This document shows positions 1 to 9,702 of a stretch of DNA of 64,000 nucleotides, piece after piece (within the stretch, counting starts at the first letter, position 1; each line of letters starts with the position of its first letter). Source of the DNA: Pyrenula massariospora (taxonomy: Eukaryota; Ascomycota; Eurotiomycetes; Pyrenulales; Pyrenulaceae). The stretch spans positions 992,001-1,056,000 of the forward strand of contig JAGFMI010000011.1 of the NCBI GenBank assembly GCA_021030905.1, in the 5' to 3' direction. Below the pieces are notes generated by a model. The model was not told where the DNA came from. It did no database searches and was given only the letters and a program-made list of their open reading frames with translations. The position numbers were made by a program, and so were the translations under genes.

Positions 1-356
1 GCTTGCATCTGTCGCAGTGTTGCCTGAATATACCTCTAGCTCTTGTTGCGTCACATGCTGTACGATGATCGCGTCGTGGTAATCTTATCTATTCCGAACC
101 CCGAATTTCTACATTCAAAGCTTACCTGTAACTAAACGGCATCTGCCTTTGACTGAAGCAATACCGTTCCTTGTTTCGAGGTCTATTCGAACTCAACGAT
201 CTTCAACCCCATCTTTCATCGGCTCTGGAATCAATGACCGGTGGGCTAGGGTTCTTGTGATTTCGAAGACTTTGCAGTTATGCCCTCAAAAGATTGCTTA
301 GCTCGAGCTCACACTCTTCAGAGAATATCTTACCAATCTACGGCCAACTTCTCACC
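1..356. other. Upstream region of the ankyrin gene
   Basis: Leader and promoter region by position; no distinct element recognised. Confidence 0.4.
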
Positions 357-2753
357 ATGGTTCTAGACGTCGTTGCAAGTGCGTTGACGGTCGCTGAGGT
401 CGCCTTTAAATTTTACCACCACCTGTCAAAGTTCGTTGAAAGTGCCAAAAAAGCCGGCGATATATCCAATAATTTACGACGAAAATCCACGCTACTCATA
501 AGTACACTCCAAGTTGTCGAGATAACCTTCATCGAGAGCCAGGAAAGATGGAAGTCTGACCGCCCTTATACGCTAGAAGGCCAGATCTGGGCCAATGTGC
601 GGGAGTCGCTTCGAAGTGGCCAACGAACTCTAAAGGCGTTCCAAAAGGATCTGAAGTCTGTTCTGGGAAAAACGAAAGATGGTCAGGACCTTGGCTGGAT
701 TGCCAAGGCGCTCCTCCAGTTGAAATTGAACTCAAGAGAGGACATCCTGACCCAGTTCGAGCGGGATATTGACTCTCATATGCACATCCTAGAAGTTTCA
801 ATGCTATGCATCAACACCCGGAATATGTCCTCCCTTGCACGGAACGCTCCTTCGTTGACTACTGCCATCCACAGCGCCGAAGACTTCGTGAAAAGTACTC
901 CATCTACAGTACCCCCACGATACTCTGTCTCAGAGCGCGATTATAGACTGTCACGGGTGTCAGTGCAGAAGTCTATTGACATTGGCAAAGCTGTCTCCTC
1001 AGAAAAGGCTCACGAAATCTGCGCCGAACCTAGCGCGATCGATGCCGCTGTATCCGACCGCCAAACGAGTCAGATCCGAGATCTCGAGCGGGCTGTAAGC
1101 TCCAAGTCTGACCTTGAAGGTGATATGAATGAGAATGAGCCTATATTCGATTCGCTGGTTACTGTGCCAGAGCTCACTGACGGCGATTCCCATGATCCTG
1201 ACCCCAATTTCGACGATCGCTTACCATCGACACTCTTACGAGCCATTCGGATTGGATACTGCGAGAATATCCAAAGAAAAAGAGAAGCTCATCGGTACAA
1301 TGTGGCAGAGGACTATCAGCGACAGTTGTCAGCGTTCCTAGAAGATACGCCAGAGATGGCGGATGAGTGGCGCGACTCCCAAGACTCTTTGGCACATTTA
1401 TGCGAAGATCAAGGTCGACTTGACGAAGCCAAGACCATCCTACTCGGATTGGCACGTCGATTGTCGAGACATGTGCCAGCCGCACCAAAGTATGGCGAAA
1501 ACTCGGTATACCAAGAATGGACAGAGAAAGGCATGGGCGAATACGCCAAGGTATATTATCGGCTTGCAAAAATTCAGAGTCTTGATCCAGACACAGATCA
1601 CGACGGAAACATCAATTACGATCCAGAGAAGTTCGCCAGGAGGTCAGTGAAGCTAAGATGGTCCATCCACGCTCATTCTGATTCGCCGCCGGATTTACAG
1701 ACCATTCAAGACCTTGTAGAATCCCTAAGATTGCTGGCAGAGATCTGGCGGAGGCAAAACAAGCGCCCAGCTGTGAAAGTGATAGATGCGTTTTGTCGTT
1801 GCATAACAGAATCAGCTCCCACAGAGTCTCCAGACGAGCTCGCGTTAGCATTACATGATTACGAACAACGGGAACGCGACAGGGCCATGTCAAACACAGG
1901 TATGCTTGACGAAGGTGCGCCTACAACTAATCCCGTGATGGATCCATATATCAACCGCATTATCAACGGCTATACACCGCTCATAATCGCTATCAGGGAA
2001 AAAGACGGTGCCAAAGTCAGGAGGAAGATACAAAAAGGCGCCGACGTGGAACTCAGAAGTGAGGAAGGCAAATCTCCTTTACTATATGCAATTGAAAGCC
2101 AAACAGAGAGTGTTGTCCGGGCCCTTATCAAAAGTGGGGCAACTATAAACAGCACTTGTGGCGACACTACACCTTTACATCATGCTGTTGGAGTTGGAAA
2201 TCCCCTAATTGTTTCCTTATTGCTAGAATTAGGAGCAAATCCAGAGTTTCAAAGCACTACCGGAACAACCCCACTCTTTTACGCTGTTGGACGCGGGTCT
2301 CCAGCAGTCGTAAGGTCGCTGTTGCAAGGCAACGCGAATTCTACTGCGATTCACGGGGAAGAGGCAAAGACACCCCTGCATCGCGCAGTTGACACAAATG
2401 CCGTCGATGTTGCAGCAGTCCTCATTGAAATGTCGGGCAACAGTGTCCTGGAGACTAAGGATCAGCATGGAAGGACTCCATTCGAGTGCGCCGTCTATCA
2501 TGAGCGTTATGAGCTCGTACAGCTCTTTCTTGACTCGGGAGTGTTTGTCGATAAAGACTTTGTGTCTGGACTTCCTCAGAGTCAGGTAAAAGGTCTTTTG
2601 AAGCGGCATCTCAAAAGACAGCCCGATTTGTTGAGTGACGCCGCCAGTACTACTGGCCTGAGCGAAACATCAGAAATGACAGATATGACTCGGATGACCT
2701 CCAAGAGCTCTTTTGCAAGCAGATTTTCTCTAGGACGGTTTTCGGCAACTTGA
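357..2753 (+). CDS. Ankyrin-repeat protein with fungal STAND-type N-terminal domain
   Basis: Intronless gene. The first in-frame ATG is at 294, but the ATG at 357 lies in a much better context (CACCATGG) and begins the conserved domain (MVLDVVASALTVAEVAFK), so 357 is preferred, giving 798 residues. The first ~150 residues resemble the helical N-terminal domain found in many fungal STAND/NLR-like proteins. The middle is a helical, TPR-like region without a recognisable NACHT or NB-ARC P-loop. About six ankyrin repeats follow from roughly residue 530 to 735 (TPLHHAV, TPLFYAV, TPLHRAV signatures), then a Ser/Thr/Met-rich tail. Such proteins are usually linked to fungal allorecognition or signalling scaffolds, but here that is inference from architecture. 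No catalytic motif is visible. The domain call is fairly secure; the function is unknown. Confidence 0.8.
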   Translation: MVLDVVASALTVAEVAFKFYHHLSKFVESAKKAGDISNNLRRKSTLLISTLQVVEITFIESQERWKSDRPYTLEGQIWANVRESLRSGQRTLKAFQKDLKSVLGKTKDGQDLGWIAKALLQLKLNSREDILTQFERDIDSHMHILEVSMLCINTRNMSSLARNAPSLTTAIHSAEDFVKSTPSTVPPRYSVSERDYRLSRVSVQKSIDIGKAVSSEKAHEICAEPSAIDAAVSDRQTSQIRDLERAVSSKSDLEGDMNENEPIFDSLVTVPELTDGDSHDPDPNFDDRLPSTLLRAIRIGYCENIQRKREAHRYNVAEDYQRQLSAFLEDTPEMADEWRDSQDSLAHLCEDQGRLDEAKTILLGLARRLSRHVPAAPKYGENSVYQEWTEKGMGEYAKVYYRLAKIQSLDPDTDHDGNINYDPEKFARRSVKLRWSIHAHSDSPPDLQTIQDLVESLRLLAEIWRRQNKRPAVKVIDAFCRCITESAPTESPDELALALHDYEQRERDRAMSNTGMLDEGAPTTNPVMDPYINRIINGYTPLIIAIREKDGAKVRRKIQKGADVELRSEEGKSPLLYAIESQTESVVRALIKSGATINSTCGDTTPLHHAVGVGNPLIVSLLLELGANPEFQSTTGTTPLFYAVGRGSPAVVRSLLQGNANSTAIHGEEAKTPLHRAVDTNAVDVAAVLIEMSGNSVLETKDQHGRTPFECAVYHERYELVQLFLDSGVFVDKDFVSGLPQSQVKGLLKRHLKRQPDLLSDAASTTGLSETSEMTDMTRMTSKSSFASRFSLGRFSAT

Positions 2754-3032
2754 CGGACGGCCACATCTTCGCGGCGCATTGAAAAGATCTGGAACTTCCT
2801 TTCTGGAGGACGTCTACCTCAATAAGTCTAGTGTTTGACCTCTGTTACTGGCATCTACATCTTGAGCTAGCGCAAGCTCTTCTGGTACAAACAACAAGAA
2901 TTATAGAATTGGAAAACGGGACGATATTTCAAGCATGGTTGTCAGATGCCTCAATCATACGCGTCTGTTCACAGACGTTCGTGCACAACTTCTTAGCTTA
3001 CCTAAAGGTAGTTACTTAGATCGGGGATAACA

Positions 3033-4346
3033 TCACGCGTCCGATTTCAATTTCTCTGCGTACTCCAGCACCTCCTTCATCCCAACACCGTCCGGCTTTA
3101 ACTTGGACCACTCATCCTTCCCTAGGACACCTTTCTCGACATCGGGATACGGCCCCATAGGCGTGATCGCCTTTGGGTTGATATCAGAGTGGCTCTTCGT
3201 GTACTATCGGCTCAGAAAGAGCTGTTAGCTTCTACTATCCTCATGGGGGAAGCCCGATACGTATATGCAAATTTAACACTGGAAACAACAAGAGTAAAGA
3301 AAGCTCCAAAACTCACATTCTCCTTGATGTGCCGGAAGTCCGTACTCTCCCGAAACCCTTCCACCGTCCAGAACAAATTCCTCAGCCAAGCATTCAAGAC
3401 CGGATAGTCATGCCTGATGATCCCCAGGTTGCACTTGAAGTGCTGCACATACACCGTGTCGAACCTCACCACAGTCGCATACGCCCTGATGTCCAGCTCG
3501 GTGAGCTGCTCCCCCAGCACAAATGGGCCTCCGTTCGCATGGACGAGTTCTTGGAGCGCGTTGAGGGCGCCGAAGATGGGGATGACGTTCTTGTCGTAGG
3601 TTGACTGGTCGGGGGCGAAACCGGCTTTGTACACGCCGGTGTTGAGGTCGCGCTGGAGCCAGGTGGTGGTTGAGTCGATTTTGGATCGGAGGGGGGGAGG
3701 GTAGAGATCTAGCGAGGCGTGGGCGGGGTCTAAGAGGGTGTTGAAGGCTGTTGGGAGCCAGCGGAGGAGTTCGGCCGATTCCTGTCCGTTGGAGCGTGAC
3801 TCGGTGAGTAGTGGTAGGGACATTGCCTGGGATTGGTACTATAACTAGCGGGGGAAGAGAAGGGGTTGTACGAACATTGTTCACAATAGTCCCGGCCTTC
3901 TTGTCCCAGAGAAGTGGGACCGAGTACCGACCCTTGTATTCGGGGTCGGCCTTGAAGTAGATCTCATGGAGGTACTTGCTGTGGAAGAGGGGGTCAGGGG
4001 TGGCACCGGGATATTCATTCTCGTCCTTAGGAAATTGCCATCCGGGCCAACCTTTGTCGTCGCCCTTGGGGTATGGCTTGACGACGGAAATTGGAATGAT
4101 GGAGGTGAGGCCTTTGAGGTACCGAACTAAATTGGCACGGTGGGCGAAGGGACAGAAGAGGCCTATTTGGCGTTAACAAATCAGGATATCCTGTACAAAT
4201 AGTCTTTGATGTCTGGTTTTGTATGTAGTCTACTTACCAATGTATAAATGATACCGATCCTTCTCCGGCGGGAATTGCCCTCTAGGCTCGATAACCCCGT
4301 GCCAACCGTCGTCTGTTCCTGGTTTGTGGATCTCCGTGTTGCCCAT
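3033..4346 (-). CDS. Glutathione S-transferase, Ecm4/glutathionyl-hydroquinone reductase type
   Basis: Spliced gene of about 349 residues. Exons on the minus strand: 4238-4346 (MGNTEIHKPGTDDGW), 3876-4162, a third ending at 3317 and beginning near 3799 (start uncertain), and 3033-3203. The thioredoxin-like half holds the active-site stretch LFCPFAHR; the family motif is CPWAHR, so the nucleophilic Cys is kept and Trp is replaced by Phe. The family signatures GTIVNN and FKCNLGIIRHDYP, and a TKSHSDINP tail joined by the last intron, are all present. The family reduces glutathionyl-hydroquinones and has omega-GST-like activity, in cytosol or peroxisome. Intron 2 has a weak donor (GTTCGT at 3875) and several in-frame acceptors, so a short segment after GTIVNN is unsure. 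The other junctions agree in phase. Confidence 0.85.
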
Positions 4347-4793
4347 GGCGGCCTGAGTCGAGAAAGTGACGCCGATGGAGATACACGGACTCTACGATAC
4401 AAACCGTAGCGCTTATTCGGAATGTTAGAAGGGAGGTTATAAAAGGAAGCTTTCGGTATAAATGATTAGTAAATCATGGTTGCTCCGCAGAGCACGCATT
4501 TGGCCCGAGCCGAAAGCCGATCTCCACAGATCTCAAATCTAAGCTATGGACTTTCCCTTCTCCGAGAAGAACATGACAAAAAACAAAGTAGTTTCATTCG
4601 AAGTAGGCCTTTCAATTGTCTTAGAGATATTTCGTGGGAAGATGAAGCAAAAACATACGTCGGCGCAATCCAAGGATCTCGCAAATATGCGCACAGAAAC
4701 GGATTGAACCTTCCATGTCTTCCTTTGTGCCCCTTTCGCCGTAGTATGCAGGAAGTTCACTTTGATATGCAAGAAGCCACTCCTAGAAATGAT

Positions 4794-5063
4794 TTAATAT
4801 GCAAACAGCCGCCACCACCTTCTGGTGCGATGGTTGTGCCTCTCGGGCTCATTGACCCCGGCGCTTCCGTAGCGAATGAGACAGGGAACGAACACGCTCT
4901 CTGTCGACCTGCTCACCATCCACGCAGTGAAATCGTCGCTTGGTACGCCGGCATTCGCCTCCTGCAGACAAGGTTGGCCGTCTACTTTCTGACTGTTCAG
5001 CCAAGAAGATCCGTCGAACTTGCCGGTACACTTTGTCGTTAGTATCCATGGCAGTGGCCACAC
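4794..5063 (-). CDS. Possible exon of a small cysteine-containing protein
   Basis: The minus-strand open frame reads KCTGKFDGSSWLNSQKVDGQ followed by PCLQEANAGVPSDDFTAW. That composition (paired Cys, Gly/Asp/Trp-rich) recalls small secreted fungal proteins. There is no in-frame ATG. A perfect TACTAAC branch-site string lies in the same stretch just upstream of KCTG, so this may be an internal or terminal exon. A signal peptide exon was not found with confidence. Family not recognised; this may also be a relic or chance frame. Confidence 0.22.
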   Translation of the reverse strand: MWPLPWILTTKCTGKFDGSSWLNSQKVDGQPCLQEANAGVPSDDFTAWMVSRSTESVFVPCLIRYGSAGVNEPERHNHRTRRWWRLFAY

Positions 5064-5318
5064 GGTCTAAGGGCGATGATAGTTGCTCCGACGAGCATGG
5101 TCGCGGGAATGCTTTCGCAGTGTCGCAAGGAAACAAGGGCAGGCAGTGTGTCGTCTGTTTGTTAGGTTAGCTTCTAATAACACAGGAAAGATGGGAGGAC
5201 AAGATATAGTAAACGAACCTGAAAGATTTAAACTCACCTCGTCCGAAGAAGAAAGCCATGACCAGCATTGGATTGATGGATTTAGCCTCGTCCGCCGTGT
5301 GAAAAAGGTACGTGACCC

Positions 5319-5618
5319 CAACTGAACATCGATTGCTAGTATGAGAGTGCACCAGCAAGGTGCAAAAGCGCTTACCTCTTGCGACGAGACCCACGGCCCT
5401 GCGGTCACCTTTCCGCCAGAAATATAAGCCTCCAGCCAAGCTTCGCACTCGTTATTACGTCGTTCCCCTAGGTATTCAGGATGGCCGATACCCACCGAGT
5501 CATCGTTATAGCCGACTAGCTGGTCGCTCAATCTGTGCCCTACTCCGTGGACGAGATTTATATAGAGAAGAAGGAAGTTTAGGGCATAGCTATAGCGGTT
5601 CCCAAAACCAGACAGCAT
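5319..5618 (-). CDS. Possible first exon(s) of an unrecognised protein
   Basis: The minus-strand frame opens with MLSGFGNRYSYALNFLLLYI, a hydrophobic start, and runs on to AWLEAYISGGKVTAGPWVSSQE. There a good donor (GTAAGC, near 5374) is followed by an acceptor candidate about 50 bases later. A second frame downstream (SINPMLVMAFFFGR, near 5250-5300) ends at another good donor (GTGAGT). The phases of these pieces could not be reconciled into one protein, so the gene is either mis-joined here or broken. No family recognised. Confidence 0.2.
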
Positions 5619-5624
5619 CTAAAA

Positions 5625-6101
5625 TTAGGTAGAAATACTAAGTAAGTCGGAAGAGTCCGATGCAGGCCATATGTCGGAAACAGACCTAGCTAGAGATATA
5701 AATCTGACGATCGCGTGGTTAAACGGCCAGTCGCTCTTACAGTGTGGGGCTCTCCTGTATGAAGCATATGCCCTAGGATCGTACTCGATTATAATGTCTG
5801 AAAAGTGGTGGGACATCTTCTCGAGATATTGGCGTGGAGACTCTTCAGCTCGAGCCTCCAATGGCTTGTTATATATATCCTGAGAGCATTCAGGGTAATG
5901 TTTTCGCCATAGCTCTTGTAATCCAGACTGACCGTGGGAATTGTTCAAAATTTGGAAGACGCGAGTGATGACATCTGCGAGGATGAGGTTGATGACGGTG
6001 CATGCGTTCCTTTTATAGGACTTAAGAACCGGGCCGTGAATGCACAGTAGAAATTGGCCGGATCCTCGACTTGTCCACTCAAAGCCTCTTGATTCCTCCA
6101 C
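5625..6101 (-). CDS. Hypothetical protein, possibly with an upstream exon
   Basis: Open frame of about 158 codons with balanced composition (CTVINLILADVITRVFQIL, then QELWRKHYPECSQDIYNKPL). Upstream at 6240-6120 the minus strand has a GTAAGT donor and a CCTAACC branch-like string followed by an AAAG acceptor, so an N-terminal exon is possible. A TATAAAAGG string lies inside the frame near 6015, which argues against the full frame being coding. No family recognised. Could be a real short gene, a fragment or a fortuitous frame. Confidence 0.25.
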   Translation of the reverse strand: MEESRGFEWTSRGSGQFLLCIHGPVLKSYKRNACTVINLILADVITRVFQILNNSHGQSGLQELWRKHYPECSQDIYNKPLEARAEESPRQYLEKMSHHFSDIIIEYDPRAYASYRRAPHCKSDWPFNHAIVRFISLARSVSDIWPASDSSDLLSIST

Positions 6102-7378
6102 CGTCTTGTTCGCGGTCGCTGGCTTTGGAAGACCGGGGTTGGATACAGGTTAGGAAGTCCAGCGCGTCAGGAGAAATGCAGGCCATGACAATGATTGGAA
6201 TGCTTGAATCGCAGCTAACAGCAAAAGAAAATCACTTACTTGTTCCCAGGGAAGGACCCCGGATGAAGTAAGGCACTTATGCCCTATGTGGGAGTGTCTT
6301 TCCAGCGAATAACACCATTCAGAACAAATATTGCTCTAAGCAATTTCATGTTTTCCTACGTTCGATGAACTGTGTGGTCTTGCATCTCTCTGATAGGTGT
6401 AATTCAAGAGAACTGGCGAGATGGAATCTTCGCCAAGCGAGCAAAGAGTAAAGTCGACTGCCAGAGCTGCGCCAAAGTGGATGATGGAGCTATCTGCCGC
6501 AAGACTCATTGGCTCGGGTTATGCCCTCCTGTGCTTCTAGGATGTAAAGATGTCTTATCGTCCGAGCGGCCGCCTTAGATCGCCATCCTTGAATGTTGTG
6601 CTTTCGAAAGCAATTCGGAGCTGAGAAGGTTAAAGCAGGCATTGTCACCGCAGCTTCCAGGTATCTTGAGCGGGAAGTGGCGGAACAAAACCACCCGAAT
6701 GTCGGTAACGGTCTTTTTAGGGCTGTCCTAGGCCCCGTAATAATTGTAAATCTTTCAAAATCGTCATTTGTCGCTTCTTGTGCATGGGAATCGTAAATCG
6801 AATGTTGTTATTCCAGAAGAGCGGCATATTGCTCGTCTGTCAACCGTTCACTCATGACGAATCCAGAGAAGGAAGGGGACTTGAGCAAGGTGGTCTCAGG
6901 ATTTCTTCAGGAGCTCCTAAAATCATTATTAGCGCCTGAAATTCGTACAAGCCTTGCACGTAGATGACATTCTTTAGCATACTGCCACAACGAGCAATGG
7001 CTACCATTCAGCTTCCCATGCCAAAACCTAGGGCTGATTCGATCACATCTAGACCAGTGTTCTCTAGTCATGGTATTTAAACGACATTTGAGGTTTTACT
7101 TCGTCGAGCAACGTCTTCTGAATTGAAAAATTGTACGGGAAGCGGTGCCAGGAAGGAATGCCGATACTTGAGGGAGATGTTGATGCCTTGTGCTCCGTCT
7201 CTGTGGAGAGGATGAGAACAAATGATTCGACGAAGTCTGTGGATGTCATGAAAAACCCTTGATATTCGAATGCACGCAGGTTTTCCGGCGATAACTGGGG
7301 ATAGAAGACTGTGTGAAGAGCGCAATTTATGGGGCTGTACAGGCCGCGCCTGCTTATCGCAAGGTGAATCAACGCAGA

Positions 7379-7590
7379 TAGAGTCACCAGGACATGTAAG
7401 ATCACCGAGGCACGGAGAATTACTAGAGCACACGAAATCATGAGAGAATGTGAAATGACTAGAGCACGCGGGATTGTCTAAGGAAACGACATCACCAAAA
7501 CACGTAAGACTGATAAGATTGACAAAGAATACAAAATTACTAGAGCACGCAAGATCACCAAAAGCACACATGATTACTGAAGCACTTACA
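7379..7590. repeat. Degenerate 18-base tandem repeat
   Basis: About twelve imperfect units built on ATTACTAGAGCACACGA with period 18. Best units contain ACTAGAGCAC (four times) or ATCACCA/ATCACCG followed by ACAC or GCAC. Because 18 is a multiple of three, the minus strand reads as an imperfect hexapeptide series (CSSNFV, CSSHFT, CSSNSP, CLGDLT, CPGDSI) inside an open frame from 7571 to 7077. It is unclear whether this is translated. Confidence 0.7.
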
Positions 7591-8088
7591 CATCCTTTAC
7601 TCAGCTATAATCCTGTATGCCTCCGCCAATGCTGAAAGTCACGTGCCCGTGGAAATACCGCGATGTCCTTCCGCACATCCGAAAACCCACCATTCCTCTC
7701 CGCTTTTTGCCAACCCCGGCAGGACCGGGCGGAAGAAAAACGCCTTAGGAGCAGAGCGGATACGAGTTGTGACGCCATTCTGGTTGTTGCATTTTCCCAA
7801 TGCGGTCAACACATCGAGGAACCTCGAGTGAGTTTGACGATGTTTCCTGTTAACAAGGAGACAATTCTTTGAGAGAAACCTATGTTCATATTCGCGTGGA
7901 GATCTGTTCAGTTCCGTCTTGTTTAAGTATATATATCTCATCTGTTTGCGTCCCTCAGTGCCTTCAAATTGCGATCTTCTCTTCAAGAACTAGAAATCCA
8001 CAGTTCTAGCATTCTGTTCCTCTTCAGCTTAAACAACTAAAGCCTCACCCCGCGAAATAGACCCTCCAAAACCACGCAATCTAATAAA

Positions 8089-9471
8089 ATGTCATCACCA
8101 ACCCAACCCCAGCCCGCCGGCACCAACGTGGCCAACGGCTCTCCCCAAAAACCCTTCGACATAGCAATAGTAGGCGGCGGCATTGCCGGTCTCGTCCTCG
8201 CCCTCTCCCTCCACCACAACACCCAAATCCCCGTAACGATCTACGAATCCGCGCATGCATTCGGCGAGATCGGCGCTGGCGTCGCCTTCGGCTCCAACTC
8301 CGCCCGCGCCATGAATTTGATCTCGCCGGAGGTCTACGCCGGGTTCCAGCGGCGTGCCACGAGCAACCAGGACCCGGCGCGCGCGAACGTGTGGTTCAAG
8401 TACCGCGCGGGGATGTCTGGGAAGTCCGCCGCGGCGGGGGAGGGGAAGTGCAATCGGTCGAAGATTGCGAGCCCGGATCCAAAGCTGGAAGACCACGCGT
8501 ATATCTGCAAGACGATCACGCCGACGGATCGGGGCGGGTCGGTGCACCGCGCGCATTTTTTGGACGAGATGGTCAAGCTCGTCCCCGAGGGGATCTCGCG
8601 GTTCGGGAAGCGCCTAGTCGACCTCGAGGATCACGGGCCGTCGAAAGGTGTCACGTTGCGGTTCGCCGATGGGACGACGTCGAAGCACAGTGCGGTGGTG
8701 GGGTGCGACGGGATCAAGTCGCGCGTCCGCCCGATTTTGCTCGGCGAGCAAGACCCCGCCGCGCACGCGGTGTTCACGGGCAAGTACTGCTACCGTGGCC
8801 TCGTCCCGATGGACGAAGCGGTCGCCGCGCTGGGGGACCAGCTAGCGCGGAATAGCTACATGTATCTCGGGTACGGAGGTCACATGCTCACGTTCCCAAT
8901 TGAGAAAGGGAAGACGATGAACGTTGTTGCATTCACGTCGGCGGAGCGGTGGGAGCACGAGGACTGGGTGATCCATACGACAAAGGAGGACATGTGTGCT
9001 GATTTTGCGGGGTGGGGGGAGAAGGTGCAAAAGATACTGCAAATGATGCAAAAGCCGGATATTTGGGCGCTGTTTAACGATCCACCAGCGGAGACATATG
9101 CCAAAGGAAGGGTGTGCGTTTCTGGGGATGCTGCGCATGCTAGTACGCCGCATCAGGGAGCTGGGGCGGGGATGGCGGTGGAAGATGCTTATGTGCTGAG
9201 TATGATCTTGCAGGAAGTCGAGGACGAAGGGCAGTTGGAGGCGGCGTTTCAGACATTTGATGAGGTGCGGAGGCCGAGGACGCAGAGGTTGGTCAGAACG
9301 AGTGAGGAGGCGGGGCATTTGTATGATTTGGATATCACGGATAATTTAGAGGAACTGACTGCGAATTTGACTCAAAGGATGAAGTGGATTTGGGAGAAGG
9401 ATATCAAGGAGGATGCAGATATGGCAAGGGGCCTGTTTTGGGAGAGGATTAAGGACAGAAAAGGAACGTAG
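8089..9471 (+). CDS. FAD-dependent monooxygenase, salicylate hydroxylase-like
   Basis: Single-exon gene, 460 residues, start ATG at 8089. The N-terminal Rossmann motif DIAIVGGGIAGLVLALSLH (GGGIAG about residues 29-34) binds the ADP part of FAD. A central DG-type segment reads VVGCDGIKSRVRP. The second FAD motif GDAAHASTPHQGAGAGMAVEDA lies near residue 346. Length and motif order fit the group A aromatic hydroxylases (salicylate 1-monooxygenase/6-hydroxynicotinate type), which use NAD(P)H and O2 to hydroxylate, often decarboxylating, aromatic acids in the cytosol. The substrate cannot be told from sequence. Codon use is unusually GC-rich in the first two thirds and less so near the 3' end. No aromatic catabolic partner (for example catechol dioxygenase) is adjacent, so it may work in detoxification or secondary metabolism. 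Confidence 0.9.
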   Translation: MSSPTQPQPAGTNVANGSPQKPFDIAIVGGGIAGLVLALSLHHNTQIPVTIYESAHAFGEIGAGVAFGSNSARAMNLISPEVYAGFQRRATSNQDPARANVWFKYRAGMSGKSAAAGEGKCNRSKIASPDPKLEDHAYICKTITPTDRGGSVHRAHFLDEMVKLVPEGISRFGKRLVDLEDHGPSKGVTLRFADGTTSKHSAVVGCDGIKSRVRPILLGEQDPAAHAVFTGKYCYRGLVPMDEAVAALGDQLARNSYMYLGYGGHMLTFPIEKGKTMNVVAFTSAERWEHEDWVIHTTKEDMCADFAGWGEKVQKILQMMQKPDIWALFNDPPAETYAKGRVCVSGDAAHASTPHQGAGAGMAVEDAYVLSMILQEVEDEGQLEAAFQTFDEVRRPRTQRLVRTSEEAGHLYDLDITDNLEELTANLTQRMKWIWEKDIKEDADMARGLFWERIKDRKGT

Positions 9472-9702
9472 ATGTGCAGCAGATGAGAGGTTGGAGTAGG
9501 GTGAAGTAATTGATGAGAAAACTGAAGTTAACTTTGAACCTCATCCGCATCAGGCTACTGATAGCATTCATCATAAGCTAATTGCCAGGCTCATAGTCTA
9601 GAGTCCTACCTGTCCTCGTGCTATAACTCATCGATAAGCGTGTAGCCAAAACCTCCAAATGCGTCGGATGTTAATTGCTCGCAGAGGAAGACGGATTGAC
9701 TA

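Larger units (their letters stand above)
4347..8088. other. Gene-poor interval with unresolved minus-strand exon candidates
   Basis: No confident gene could be built here. Several minus-strand stretches look like pieces of spliced genes and are listed separately (4794-5063, 5319-5618, 5625-6101). A degenerate 18-base tandem repeat lies at 7379-7590. Minus-strand TATA-like strings occur near 6015 (TATAAAAGG) and near 5560 (TATATAAAT). At 6452-6570 on the plus strand a short reading phase (MESSPSEQRVKSTARAAPKW) stops after about 40 codons and was not called. Confidence 0.5.

Noticed and set aside
6372-6796. Two plus-strand frames considered as a split gene
   Set aside because: The parts stop early, no splice joins them in phase, and no family resemblance was found.
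8354-8855. Arg/Gly-rich frames overlapping the salicylate hydroxylase-like gene
   Set aside because: Shadow frames of a GC-rich coding exon with no domain.
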